Program-made: the position numbers and the translations under genes
Assembly: GCA_017527865.1 (NCBI GenBank)
Contig: JAFXPN010000023.1
Span: forward strand, 1-64,000
Source of the DNA: Clostridiales bacterium
Lineage (GTDB): Bacteria > Bacillota > Clostridia > Saccharofermentanales > Saccharofermentanaceae
Reading direction: 5' to 3'
DNA: 64,000 nt
Shown: positions 35,719 to 44,560 of the stretch, piece after piece
How the letters are laid out: each line of letters starts with the position of its first letter
How positions within the stretch are numbered: position 1 is the stretch's first letter
Notes under the pieces: generated by a model
Database searches by the model: none
Told to the model about the DNA's origin: nothing
What the model saw: the letters and a program-made list of their open reading frames with translations, nothing else

Positions 35719-36168
35719 TTATTCTCTGCTTAATACGGTGCATTTTCTGACACCTGCGATCTTATTAATGTCATTCATTATCTCTTCAACAGAACCGAAC
35801 ATGGACGCTGTATCCAGTGAGATCGAGACATCGGCAAGCCCGTTTATGGGAATATTCTGATTGATAGTCAATATGCTTGCCTTGGCAAGGGATATAACAT
35901 TGATTATCGATGACAGTATCCCCTGAAAATTCTCAACAGTGATCAGAAGCGTAACCTTCTTTCCGTTAGTAGCTTCAAAGAACGGCAGAACAGAATCCTT
36001 GTACTTATAATAAGCGCTCCTGGACATTCCGGTCTTTCTTACCGCTTCGTTGACAGAAGACGACTCACCGGTGTTAAGGCGCTGCTTGACTTCCATTACC
36101 TTTATAAAGACTTCAGGAAGGACCTTCTTATCCACAAGATAGTACTCGACCTGTTCAGGCATCTGCAC
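35719..36168 (-). CDS. ACT-domain protein (UPF0735/PheB-like) with possible HTH
   Basis: This 149-residue protein has two parts. Residues 37-60 (VNEAVRKTGMSRSAYYKYKD) look like a helix-turn-helix with a recognition helix. Residues 70-147 form an ACT domain, the fold that senses amino acids, with VTLLITVENFQGILSSIINV. AGGAG lies seven bases before the ATG. Position directly before hom suggests that it senses an aspartate-family amino acid and controls its own operon. The family was named for linkage to pheA in Bacillus; direct DNA binding is inferred from the HTH-like segment only. Confidence 0.85.
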   Translation of the reverse strand: MQMPEQVEYYLVDKKVLPEVFIKVMEVKQRLNTGESSSVNEAVRKTGMSRSAYYKYKDSVLPFFEATNGKKVTLLITVENFQGILSSIINVISLAKASILTINQNIPINGLADVSISLDTASMFGSVEEIMNDINKIAGVRKCTVLSRE

Positions 36169-36183
36169 ACTCCTTTTCGAAAA

Positions 36184-36200
36184 GTCCGTGTACCACGGAC
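36184..36200. promoter_or_regulatory. Palindrome in the hom operon leader
   Basis: GTCCGTGTACCACGGAC has perfect 7-bp arms around TAC. It lies 15 bases upstream of the ACT-domain start codon and about 13 bases after the predicted transcription start. The GTCC-N9-GGAC frame and the flanking ACA-TTGT recur before asd at 60068-60084. It could be a repressor site or an RNA hairpin next to the ribosome site. Confidence 0.65.
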
Positions 36201-36219
36201 ATTTGTTTACAACTCAAGA

Positions 36220-36248
36220 ATATTATCACGATTAGAGGTTCAGTTCAA
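36220..36248 (-). promoter_or_regulatory. Predicted promoter of the ACT-hom operon
   Basis: On the minus strand TTGAAC (36248-36243) and TAATAT (36225-36220) are 17 bases apart; GATAAT two bases earlier is an alternative -10. Transcription would start near 36213, leaving a 45-base leader that contains the palindrome. Confidence 0.45.
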
Positions 36249-36355
36249 CCATATCAGGATCCCGTAAAATCAACGTGTATCGTAACCACTTCACTTATTG
36301 CGGGGAACTTGTAATGGAAGCCTTTCAGCGAGAAGGCGATCGTCAGCACGGCACA

Positions 36356-36943
36356 TCAGGACTCCAGGATCATCCCGACGGCTTTGCGCAGGGCTTTGCC
36401 TCTGTGACTCATACTGTTCTTCATCTCAGGACTCATCTGCGCCGATGTCATGCCATACTCCGGAACATAGAAGATAGGGTCATATCCGAATCCGTTGGCG
36501 CCTGCCGGTGTTTCATGAAGCACTCCTTCAAAGTATTCTTCCACTTCAAAGAAAGTCTTATCGGGTCTCACTACAGCTATGGCACAGGTGAAATGCGCCG
36601 TCCGTTCATCTTCCGGCACACCTTCGAGCATCTCGAATATCTTCCTGAACTTCTCCTCATAAGTGGAATCCTCACCGCAGAATCTGGATGAATATATCCC
36701 GGGAGCGCCGTCCAATGCGTCTATGCAAAGTCCGGAATCATCTGCCAATACATAATCATCGGTAAACTGCGCCACCGCCTGAGCCTTAATAAGCGCATTG
36801 CCCTTGAATGAATCGGCATCTTCGACTATATCGCATTCAATACCCGCCTCTTTCATCGAAACTGCTTCAAACAGGGTCCCCTCGAGCAGCTCGTTGATCT
36901 CTCTTACTTTGTCTTTGTTTCCTGTCGCGATTACTATTCTCAC
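36356..36943 (-). CDS. rdgB: RdgB/HAM1 non-canonical purine NTP pyrophosphatase
   Basis: This enzyme hydrolyses ITP, dITP and XTP to monophosphates, keeping deaminated purines out of nucleic acids. RIVIATGNKDKVREINELL is the N-terminal signature, ADDSGLCIDALDGAPGIYSS the catalytic block near residue 65, and GFGYDPIFYVPEYGMTSAQM the C-terminal one. The start is best placed at the GTG at 36943: GGAGG is five bases upstream and GTGA overlaps the stop of the methyltransferase gene. This gives 195 residues, the family norm. The ATG at 36955 has no ribosome site. Confidence 0.94.
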   Translation of the reverse strand: MRIVIATGNKDKVREINELLEGTLFEAVSMKEAGIECDIVEDADSFKGNALIKAQAVAQFTDDYVLADDSGLCIDALDGAPGIYSSRFCGEDSTYEEKFRKIFEMLEGVPEDERTAHFTCAIAVVRPDKTFFEVEEYFEGVLHETPAGANGFGYDPIFYVPEYGMTSAQMSPEMKNSMSHRGKALRKAVGMILES

Positions 36944-38370
36944 ATTAACCTCCATGCTTTGGGATAAAGATTCTTAATCATGCCGTCGGAACTTCTCTTG
37001 CCGAAGCCCAAGCAGAAGCCTTCAGCGGCTATTACCACAATCCCCGCGGTCCCGGGATCCGTAACTAAAGTCTCGCCCTTAAGATACCTCGTTAATTCCG
37101 GCGAATCATAAGGAAATGAGATGAACGAACTTTCCCTGATATCCTCTTTTCTTAAAGTCAGAGCGAGCGAATTGGACGGGGTGAAAACAAGTTCCCTGCC
37201 TTTAGTCTTAAACTCACCCAGATACAGACCGTTCTTGACTGTATTAAGAGAACCTAACGCCGTCTCATCACAAGCAGGCAGCGATGCATGGCCGCCTCTA
37301 ATCAGAAGGCCCTCCCCTGTCCTGTTCTTCATCTTTGTGAATGCTTCTTCAGAAAGGATATCTTTCATAAATCTTAACAGTATCTCAGTTTCCCTGACGT
37401 TCCTGCCGCGCTTCTTCACCGTATATGAAGGAAGACTCCTTGTATCAGACATATCGGAGGATGCTTTGCGCAAGTGCACGCAGAAGTGACCGTCACCCGC
37501 GCTTATGTGCGGCCAGATACGCATGCTCCCCGGAAGCCGCGACCCGACAGGCGCATGAACAACGCCTTTTATATCAGGATGCGGAATAACCTCAAATTCA
37601 GGATGCCTGTTGATAAGATTGATGATCCTTTCCTCATCCTCGAGAACACCGAAAGTACATGTGGAATAAACAAGTTCACCGCCCGGCTTCAGCATTATCC
37701 GGGCGCTTTCAAGGATCGAATCCTGAAGTTCGGCGCAGGCTGAAGGCCCGTACTTCTCCCATGATCTTACGGCAGAAGGATCCCGCCTGAACATCCCCTC
37801 ACCCGAACAGGGCGCATCGACGATGATCTTATCGGCAGAAGAACGCAGGATATCACGCATATTGACAGGATCTTCATTGAGGATAACGGCATTCGTAACA
37901 CCCATCCGCTCGATATTTCTCAGGAGTGCTTTGGATCTTTGTGCCGATATCTCATTTGCAATAAGAACGCCTTCGCCTTTAAGATCTTCTGCTATCCTGC
38001 ATGTCTTGCCGCCCGGAGCCGCACAAAGATCGATAACGACATCACCGGGCCGCGCGCCGAGAATCTGTGCAGGCAGCATTGCGGAAGGCTCCTGAGGGTA
38101 TATGACACCTGCATGATAATAAGGAGAATTACCCGGGGTTTCAGCGGAAGTATAAAATCCGCAGTCACACCACGGGACCCGGGTCAGATCGCCCTGAGGA
38201 TCCACACCTCTTACGATATGCTCATATTCATCCGAAGGAACCTTGTAAGAGTTTACCCTGACACCCCTAAGAGGCTCATCATCAAAGCTTTCGAAAAAAC
38301 CGTCCGCGCTGACCGATGAGCTTGCCAACTCCTCTTTCATCCTCTGGACAAAACTTACGGGAAGATTCAT
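36940..38370 (-). CDS. NOL1/NOP2/Sun family RNA m5C methyltransferase (RsmF/YebU-like)
   Basis: This SAM-dependent enzyme is predicted to make 5-methylcytosine in ribosomal RNA. The SAM site VIDLCAAPGGKTCRIAEDL lies near residue 111. The two catalytic cysteines are in VDAPCSGEGMFRRDPSAV (about 185) and YSTCTFGVLEDEERI (about 236). The C-terminal third resembles the RsmF accessory and PUA-like domains. Length is 476 residues. It follows the oligoendopeptidase gene by nine bases and overlaps rdgB by four. The exact target nucleotide cannot be read from sequence. Confidence 0.93.
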   Translation of the reverse strand: MNLPVSFVQRMKEELASSSVSADGFFESFDDEPLRGVRVNSYKVPSDEYEHIVRGVDPQGDLTRVPWCDCGFYTSAETPGNSPYYHAGVIYPQEPSAMLPAQILGARPGDVVIDLCAAPGGKTCRIAEDLKGEGVLIANEISAQRSKALLRNIERMGVTNAVILNEDPVNMRDILRSSADKIIVDAPCSGEGMFRRDPSAVRSWEKYGPSACAELQDSILESARIMLKPGGELVYSTCTFGVLEDEERIINLINRHPEFEVIPHPDIKGVVHAPVGSRLPGSMRIWPHISAGDGHFCVHLRKASSDMSDTRSLPSYTVKKRGRNVRETEILLRFMKDILSEEAFTKMKNRTGEGLLIRGGHASLPACDETALGSLNTVKNGLYLGEFKTKGRELVFTPSNSLALTLRKEDIRESSFISFPYDSPELTRYLKGETLVTDPGTAGIVVIAAEGFCLGFGKRSSDGMIKNLYPKAWRLM

Positions 38371-38379
38371 ATCACTCTC

Positions 38380-40074
38380 TCAAAGATTGAGGAATCTGCT
38401 GCATGAATAGGCGATAGTCTTAATGACATCGACATTAAAAGGACTGTCTATATCAGACTTTGCAAGAAGCTTCAGGAATGTATCCGTGCCGCCAAGGGAA
38501 CAGAGCTTATTGTACTTGATCAGAGCTGCCTTCATGTCTTCCGTCGAAAGGTTCCAAAGCTGCAGCGCGCAGATATGGGCAAGACAGTAATCGATATAGT
38601 AGAAAGGTGATGTAAAGATATGGTCTTTCTTCATCCATGCTCCGCCCATGGCGTGGAACGGAGTGGATCCGTCATACTTTATGAACGGCTGATACTTCTG
38701 TTCAAGCGACCTCCACACACCGTGTCTCTCATCCGGAGTAAGATTAGGATTATCGTAGACAATGTGCTGAAATTCATCCACCATGCATCCGTATGGCAGG
38801 AAAAGAAGAGCCTGTGTCATATGTAGTTCTCTGTACTGTTCCGCTTTCTCCCCGTAGAACATCTCCATAAAAGGATATGACAGGAATTCCATCGACGTGG
38901 AATGGATCTCACAGGCTTCCAGTGTCGGAGACAGACATTCAGAAAAAGGCGATACATCGGCACTTTTAACTGCCGCATAAGCATGTCCGCCTTCGTGTAC
39001 TATCGTTGCAACATCATCGGCTGTACCGTTGGCATTCATGAATATGAAAGGAATGGCGTAACCGTCAAGGTACATGCAGTAGCCGCCGGTCGATTTGTTC
39101 ATACGGGAAATAAGATCCGTAAATCCGTGTTCAGACAGCACCTCAAGGAAGCTCGGCCTGCTCTCGAGTATCCTCGAGAAGAAATCGCCCGCCACATCGC
39201 CCAGGCTGATGCCGGGAACATTAGGAACCGGATTGCCGTTCTTGAACAAAGTCGGCAGATCGTGAAACATGAGCTCATCAACGCCTAACCTGTCCTTTTG
39301 AAGCTTTCTTATCTGGACCGTCAGCGGAACTATGTATTTCAGGACGGCTTCACGGAATTTGGCAACATCTTCAGGTCCGTAATCATAACGTTCCATGATC
39401 TTATAGCCAAGTTCGGTGTAAGTATTGAATCCAAGCTTCTTCGCGATCTTAGTCCTGACTCTCACCATGTCATCATAGATCCTGTCAAAGGTCTCTTTCT
39501 TACCGGAGTAATATGCGTCAAGCGCCGCATGAGCCCCGCGTCTGATATTTCTGTCCGTAGATTCGAGATATACAGACAAACCGCTTAAGTTTAATTCTTT
39601 ACCGTCAAACTCGATCGTCGCTTCCGACTGTATCTGTGAATAATCATTCGCAAGTCCCGATTCCTCCGCATAATCATCAACGACTTCAGGACTTATGGTC
39701 TGCTTAAGGTTGACAGCTTTACGGAAGATCATATCTCCGTATTTCTTCTTCAGAGCTTCCGCGCAGGGACAGTTGACCATAACCGTGAGCATCGCAGCCG
39801 ACAGTTCGGAAAGCTGCGCAGCTGCCGAATCGAAGAATTCAAGTTCATCAGAATAAAGCTCTACGGAAGTATCAAGATCATGAAGTATGATGCACAGCTC
39901 ATATTGAGTATTGAAACCGACAATAAGCTTCTCGTATTCCATAAGGATATCCGATGACTGGTCGACATCCTGAGAAGTCATGAGCCTCAGTCTTAAGTCG
40001 ATTATCTTCCTGGATATCGCTTCGATATCGGGGCGTTCGTACTTGATATCCTTAAAATCCGGCATGAAATCCAT
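38380..40074 (-). CDS. M3 family oligoendopeptidase (PepF-like)
   Basis: This is a cytoplasmic zinc metallopeptidase that degrades short peptides. The zinc motif HEGGHAYAAVK lies near residues 355-365, and the third ligand is the downstream glutamate in SPTLEACEIHSTSMEFLSYP. Length is 564 residues, typical of the M3 PepF/oligoendopeptidase group, and there is no signal peptide. It is four bases after argS and nine before the methyltransferase gene. Cleavage specificity is not inferable. Confidence 0.93.
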   Translation of the reverse strand: MDFMPDFKDIKYERPDIEAISRKIIDLRLRLMTSQDVDQSSDILMEYEKLIVGFNTQYELCIILHDLDTSVELYSDELEFFDSAAAQLSELSAAMLTVMVNCPCAEALKKKYGDMIFRKAVNLKQTISPEVVDDYAEESGLANDYSQIQSEATIEFDGKELNLSGLSVYLESTDRNIRRGAHAALDAYYSGKKETFDRIYDDMVRVRTKIAKKLGFNTYTELGYKIMERYDYGPEDVAKFREAVLKYIVPLTVQIRKLQKDRLGVDELMFHDLPTLFKNGNPVPNVPGISLGDVAGDFFSRILESRPSFLEVLSEHGFTDLISRMNKSTGGYCMYLDGYAIPFIFMNANGTADDVATIVHEGGHAYAAVKSADVSPFSECLSPTLEACEIHSTSMEFLSYPFMEMFYGEKAEQYRELHMTQALLFLPYGCMVDEFQHIVYDNPNLTPDERHGVWRSLEQKYQPFIKYDGSTPFHAMGGAWMKKDHIFTSPFYYIDYCLAHICALQLWNLSTEDMKAALIKYNKLCSLGGTDTFLKLLAKSDIDSPFNVDVIKTIAYSCSRFLNL

Positions 40075-40078
40075 TTGC

Positions 40079-41812
40079 TTACATCCTCTCGACAGTCTCT
40101 ATCCCGAGCAGATAAAGCCCGGCCTTCAAGACATTGCTTACAGCCTCACAAAGGGCGAGTCTTGCTTCGGAATCCTTTCTGTCGATATCGTCACCCAGTA
40201 TACGGCAGTTGTTATAGAAAGAATTAAAAGCGGACGCGGTCTCGAACAATACTCTTGAAACAACGAAAGGCTCATAAGTGGAGGCAGCTCTCTTTACCGA
40301 ATCCTCAAATGCCGCCAGTGCGCTGACGACTTCATATTCGTCATCCGACGTAAGTGAGCCCAGCACCGAAGGATCCGAAGAGGAAGCGATGCCGGATTCG
40401 GATGCTTTTCGGATAATGGAACGGATCCTCGCATAGGTATACATAAGGTAAGGCGCGGAATTGCCGTTAAAATTGAGCATGTCTTCCCACGAGAAGACTA
40501 TATCCTTCTCCCTGCCGGACTTGACATAAGTATAGATGACCGATCCGATACCTACCTTCTCGGCGATCTCGTCGATCTGCTCCTCAGTCATATCCTGGCC
40601 TCTCAGGTTATTATTCTCAACTATGACTTCACGCGTCTTTTCCACTGCGGCATTAAGAAGATCCTCAAGCAGGACTATATTGCCGTCGCGTGTCGAGAAA
40701 GCCATGTTCTTGAACTTCACAAGACCGAAGCCGACGTGTACGCAGTTATCGGCACAATCATAACCTGCTTTCTTCAGAACAGAGAATACCTGCTTAAAAT
40801 GAAGCGCCTGAGGTATGCCTACCACATAGATATTTTTGTCAAAGTCATATGTCTCCTTACGGTAAAGGATCGATGCGATATCCCTTGAGGCATAGATCGT
40901 CGTGCCGTCGCTCTTAAGGATGATGCAAGGAGGAAGATCATATTCATCGAGCTTAACGACCTGGGCTCCCTCGCTTTCCTCCAGCAGTCCTTTTTCATTA
41001 AGCATATCGACGACTGCAGGGATCCTGTCACTGTAGAAAGACTCGCCGTTATAGTTGTCAAAGCTTATTCCCATCCTGTCATAGAGCTTTCTGAATACAA
41101 CAAGGGACATATCACGGAATTTCTGCCACAGCGCTTTCTCTTCAGGACAGCCTTCCTCGAGCTTTCTGAAATTCTCCCTTGCGGAATCTTCCAGAGAAGG
41201 ATCTTCCTTGGCTTCCTGATGGAATTTCACATAGATCCTGAGAAGTTCGTTGATCGGGTCTTCGTCAAGAGCCTTCTCGTCACCCCAGAGTCTGTAGGCG
41301 GTAATAAGCTTGCCGAACTGTGTTCCGTAATCTCCGAGATGGTTCATGCGGATAACATTGTATCCGAGCCTGTCATAGATCCTCGCGAGCGAATTACCGA
41401 GGATCGTAGTAAAAGCATGGCCGACATGGAAAGGCTTGGCGATATTGGGAGAGGAAAACTCCACGATAACATTCTGTCCTTTCCCCTGTTCAGATGAACC
41501 GAAGCCGTCACCCGCTTTATTGATACGCGAGATAATGTCAGAAGCATAAGCCGATCTGTCGATATAAAAATTAAGATACGGTCCCGCATTCTTTACATTG
41601 AACATACCGTTTGCCTTGAGCGATTCATCACCTGCAAGTTCCGAAGAGATCAGAGCAGGCGCCTTATGCATGCTCTTTGCCAGGATAAAGCACGGGAATG
41701 CGAAGTCTCCGAGATCCTTCTGAGGCGGGATCTCAATGAGTTTATTCACCTGTTCGACAGGGATTTCCGTCAATTTTGCTATATTTTCCGATATTACAGA
41801 CCTGTAATCCAT
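40079..41812 (-). CDS. argS: Arginyl-tRNA synthetase
   Basis: This class I synthetase charges tRNA-Arg. SSPNIAKPFHVGHAFTTILG gives the HIGH-type motif HVGH at residues 129-132. The N-terminal Add-1 domain (about 1-105) and C-terminal DALR anticodon domain (about 450-577) are both present; SREKDIVFSWEDMLNF is the usual ArgRS block. The ATG at 41812 begins MDYRSVISENIAKL and gives 577 residues. A longer frame crosses the divergent promoter region and is rejected. It is the first gene of a four-gene unit. Confidence 0.96.
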   Translation of the reverse strand: MDYRSVISENIAKLTEIPVEQVNKLIEIPPQKDLGDFAFPCFILAKSMHKAPALISSELAGDESLKANGMFNVKNAGPYLNFYIDRSAYASDIISRINKAGDGFGSSEQGKGQNVIVEFSSPNIAKPFHVGHAFTTILGNSLARIYDRLGYNVIRMNHLGDYGTQFGKLITAYRLWGDEKALDEDPINELLRIYVKFHQEAKEDPSLEDSARENFRKLEEGCPEEKALWQKFRDMSLVVFRKLYDRMGISFDNYNGESFYSDRIPAVVDMLNEKGLLEESEGAQVVKLDEYDLPPCIILKSDGTTIYASRDIASILYRKETYDFDKNIYVVGIPQALHFKQVFSVLKKAGYDCADNCVHVGFGLVKFKNMAFSTRDGNIVLLEDLLNAAVEKTREVIVENNNLRGQDMTEEQIDEIAEKVGIGSVIYTYVKSGREKDIVFSWEDMLNFNGNSAPYLMYTYARIRSIIRKASESGIASSSDPSVLGSLTSDDEYEVVSALAAFEDSVKRAASTYEPFVVSRVLFETASAFNSFYNNCRILGDDIDRKDSEARLALCEAVSNVLKAGLYLLGIETVERM

Positions 41813-41845
41813 ATAAGCCCCCGAAATTTGTTTAAATAGATAGAA

Positions 41846-41869
41846 ATTATAGCAGATAATAAGTATAAT
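41846..41869. promoter_or_regulatory. Two opposed -10 boxes for argS and the MraY-like gene
   Basis: Perfect TATAAT boxes occur on the minus strand (41851-41846, towards argS) and the plus strand (41864-41869, towards the MraY-like gene). Neither has a convincing -35 box at the right distance. The 79-base divergent gap contains nothing else I can name. Confidence 0.4.
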
Positions 41870-41891
41870 TACACGGATTTGAGGTGACCTG

Positions 41892-42863
41892 ATGTCTGAT
41901 TTGACAAGATTGACAGCTGCAGCCGTTACGGGAGGAGTGCTCTCATTTGTACTCCTTTTCTTTATGCCGTTCGGCAAAGCTCTGTTAGGGCACGACCGGG
42001 GCCGTAAATTCGTCGATGGCTCTGAGGTCAATATCGGTAAACCCACAGGCGTCGGTATCTATTTTGCTTTAGCCTTTGTTATCTCCGTGATCATCTTCAC
42101 GACAGAAGGAACAGGACTGATACTTATCATGATATTGACATACCTGATGGCTTTTATCGGATTTCTCGATGACAGGTCAAAACAGCCCTGGGGAGAGTAT
42201 TCAAAAGGAGCGATCGACTTTATCATCGCCATAACCGGAAGTGTTGTTTTCATCTATTTTTTCGGCAGTGAATTCCGCCTTTCGTTTTACGACAGGATCA
42301 TCGTATTGAATCCTTTTGTTTACGCACTCCTCGCAACGATCCTCATCGTAGTATCCATCAATGCCACAAACGCGACGGACGGTGTTGACGGATTATCAGG
42401 AACACTGGCTATACTTACCGTTCTGACAATAATTACCTCTGCTTTTCTGAGAGGAACTTTGACGCTGCAAACGGCACTTCCCGGCTTAGTCCTTACCGCA
42501 GTGCTCATACCCTATCTTTTCTTTAATCACTATCCTTCAAAGATGCTCATGGGTGATGCGGGTTCACGCGCCATAGGTTTCTTCATCGCATTTTACTTTA
42601 TGTACCTGAAGCTTCCCCTGGCATATCTTTTCGCAGGTCTTCCCTTTCTTATCGACGGAGGCCTGTCGATCCTTAAGATAACCATCGGACGCCTTACGAG
42701 AAAAAGGATAATCATACTTCCCAATCTCATCACGCCGGTCCACGACCATCTTAAGAAGAATCTCAAATTCTCGATCCCAAAGACATGGGCGGCGATCTGC
42801 ACAGCAGCCCTTTTGATCGACATAATCTATCTTTTGGCAGTTTTCATCACTTCAAGGTTCTGA
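41892..42863 (+). CDS. Divergent MraY/WecA-family phospho-sugar transferase
   Basis: This membrane enzyme is predicted to transfer a sugar phosphate from a UDP-sugar to undecaprenyl phosphate. The catalytic Asp pair is in GFLDDRSKQPWGEYSKG near residue 93. NATNATDGVDGLSGTLAI near 155 and MGDAGSRAIGFFIAF near 217 are the conserved cytoplasmic loops, and TPVHDHLKKNLKFS stands where MraY has its histidine loop. The usual MraY PTMGG is replaced by PTGVG near residue 54. Length is 323 residues, with about ten membrane helices. It is a lone plus-strand gene away from any mur cluster, so it may be either the cell's MraY or a paralogue for another polymer. Confidence 0.82.
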   Translation: MSDLTRLTAAAVTGGVLSFVLLFFMPFGKALLGHDRGRKFVDGSEVNIGKPTGVGIYFALAFVISVIIFTTEGTGLILIMILTYLMAFIGFLDDRSKQPWGEYSKGAIDFIIAITGSVVFIYFFGSEFRLSFYDRIIVLNPFVYALLATILIVVSINATNATDGVDGLSGTLAILTVLTIITSAFLRGTLTLQTALPGLVLTAVLIPYLFFNHYPSKMLMGDAGSRAIGFFIAFYFMYLKLPLAYLFAGLPFLIDGGLSILKITIGRLTRKRIIILPNLITPVHDHLKKNLKFSIPKTWAAICTAALLIDIIYLLAVFITSRF

Positions 42864-42876
42864 GTCCTTCAACAGA

Positions 42877-43299
42877 TCAGTCTGCACAGATCAGGCAGTC
42901 TTTGCAGACTCCTGACAGCAGAAGGTTCATTGAATCGATCCTCGCGCCTTTAAGATCCTTTAAGCCCAAGTCCTTGCAGCATGATACGTCTATCATCCTG
43001 CCGCATTCCTTACAGCAGAAATGTCCGTGATAATCTGTCTTCGCATCGTAATGCTTCTGACCATCAGGAGATACGATAAGCCTGACAAGACCCGCCTGCT
43101 CAAGTTTCTCGGTGACATTATAGACCGAAGCCAGAGAGAGCGAAGAGTCTTCTGAACTTAAGCTGCGGTAGATATCATCGCAAGTGGGATGAGTGTAATT
43201 GTTAAGAAGGAATTCATATATACGAAGCCGCGGAGCCGTGACTCTTATCCCGGCTTCTCTCAATCTGTCCAGAGCTGTGACTTCCATTATCTTGACCAT
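42877..43299 (-). CDS. perR: Fur family regulator, PerR type
   Basis: This is a metal-dependent repressor that senses peroxide. The N-terminal winged helix (about 1-85) includes APRLRIYEFLLNNYTHPTCD, with the metal-site histidine. DGQKHYDAKTDYHGHFCC supplies the Asp and the two His positions used by PerR, and CKEC and CKDC are the structural zinc pairs. Length is 140 residues. A PerR-box-like sequence overlaps its promoter, so autorepression is likely. The first ATG is about eight bases after the -10 box with no ribosome site; Met5 is an alternative start. Zur or Fur function is less likely given the operator. Confidence 0.86.
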   Translation of the reverse strand: MVKIMEVTALDRLREAGIRVTAPRLRIYEFLLNNYTHPTCDDIYRSLSSEDSSLSLASVYNVTEKLEQAGLVRLIVSPDGQKHYDAKTDYHGHFCCKECGRMIDVSCCKDLGLKDLKGARIDSMNLLLSGVCKDCLICAD

Positions 43300-43307
43300 A
43301 CTATTAA

Positions 43308-43335
43308 ATTATAATGATTCTAAAATGTTTTTCAA
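43308..43335 (-). promoter_or_regulatory. perR promoter with overlapping PerR box
   Basis: On the minus strand TTGAAA (43335-43330) and TATAAT (43313-43308) are 16 bases apart, a strong vegetative promoter. TTATAATGATTCTAA (43309-43323, plus-strand reading) matches the Bacillus PerR box TTATAATNATTATAA at all but one specified base and covers the -10 box and part of the spacer. The -35 box overlaps the stop of the upstream gene. Confidence 0.75.
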
Positions 43336-43943
43336 TAAACAATGCATACAAAGAAGTCCTTTACCCTGGCAAGGACCTCCCGCGCGGAATAATAAGCCTG
43401 ATTGACGAACGTGTGTCCCGTGGCAATGACTCCCTCACATCTGATACCGTAATTCACGGCCAGATAGACAGCTCTGTAAAGATGGTACTCCTGCGTAACT
43501 ATAACGGCGCTCTTAACATCATAGAGCCCGGCGGCCCGCCTCATGGTCTCATTTGTAGAAAGTCCCAGGTCATCACATACTATCGCATCTTCAGGCACGC
43601 CTTCGGAAATAATGTAATTACGCATGACCGCAACCTCATTATAGTCTTCTACCTGATGATCGCCGCTTAAGAGGATCCTCGGAGCGGCTCCGTCCTCATA
43701 CAGTCTCACGGCCGTATCCAGACGGTCAACCATAAGATCGGTCGGAATGCTGTTATCGATTATCCCGCAGCCTAAGACGATTATGTAATCATAAGTCCCT
43801 TCAAAATCATCATAATCACTTATATGCGGACGTGCTGAACACACAACGATGGCATTAATTACAGCAGTAACTGCCATTATAAGAGCAACAAAAAGGACAA
43901 TGCCGCGGAGGATGCCGACTATTATCTTATTCGCTTTTTTCAT
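43332..43943 (-). CDS. DUF218 (YdcF/SanA-like) membrane-anchored protein
   Basis: One N-terminal membrane helix (about 7-35) precedes a DUF218 domain. Its marks are YDYIIVLGCGIIDNSIPTDL near residue 50, APRILLSGDHQ near 86 and STNETMRRAAGL near 128. Some relatives are linked to vancomycin sensitivity or SAM binding, but no reaction is established. Length is 203 residues. It overlaps coaE by 17 bases and ends inside the perR promoter. Confidence 0.85.
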   Translation of the reverse strand: MKKANKIIVGILRGIVLFVALIMAVTAVINAIVVCSARPHISDYDDFEGTYDYIIVLGCGIIDNSIPTDLMVDRLDTAVRLYEDGAAPRILLSGDHQVEDYNEVAVMRNYIISEGVPEDAIVCDDLGLSTNETMRRAAGLYDVKSAVIVTQEYHLYRAVYLAVNYGIRCEGVIATGHTFVNQAYYSAREVLARVKDFFVCIVY

Positions 43944-44553
43944 CCGATAACCTTATCCCTCTGCCGTTAAGTTCGGCTTTGATAAGTTCATCGATCTGTT
44001 CTTCAAGTTCTTCACGGGTACCGGAATTATCGATCACATGATCACCTAAAGCCGCGTATTCGTCGTTATTCATCTGTACGGACATCCTTCTTAATGCATC
44101 TTCCCTGTCCATGCCGCGCGAGATCAGTCTCGACAGACGGATATGATCATCGCAGGTAACTGCCCATATCTGATCGCAATGATCGACAAATCCTTTATTT
44201 ACAGGGATAGGAACATCGAGAACGACACACTTGGTCTTGTTCTTCTTTTCTTCTTCGAGTCTTTTGTCAATAACGATAAAGACATTCTTATGTACGATAG
44301 CTGAAAGCTTGTCAAGTTTACGGTTATCGTTGAACACCAGATCAGAGATATATTTACGGTTGAGGCTTCTGTCAGGACCTATCGCCTTAAACCCGAACTC
44401 CGCCTCAATCTCATCTATCGCGGCGCCTTCCGATGCCGTGACATCTCTGGATATCTGATCAGCGTCAAGCACCGTGATCCCCTTATCCTTAAGGTAACCG
44501 CTGACCGTACTCTTACCGCTTCCGATAGGACCTGTTATTCCCAATACGAACAT
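43927..44553 (-). CDS. coaE: Dephospho-CoA kinase
   Basis: This enzyme phosphorylates the 3'-hydroxyl of dephospho-CoA, the last step of coenzyme A synthesis. The P-loop GITGPIGSGKSTVSGYLK is at the N-terminus, followed by VLDADQISRDV and the lid region KCVVLDVPIPVNKGFVDHCD. Length is 208 residues. It lies seven bases after polA, matching the polA-coaE association known in Bacillus, although the mutM gene often found between them is absent. Confidence 0.95.
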   Translation of the reverse strand: MFVLGITGPIGSGKSTVSGYLKDKGITVLDADQISRDVTASEGAAIDEIEAEFGFKAIGPDRSLNRKYISDLVFNDNRKLDKLSAIVHKNVFIVIDKRLEEEKKNKTKCVVLDVPIPVNKGFVDHCDQIWAVTCDDHIRLSRLISRGMDREDALRRMSVQMNNDEYAALGDHVIDNSGTREELEEQIDELIKAELNGRGIRLSDEKSE

Positions 44554-44560
44554 ATCGACC

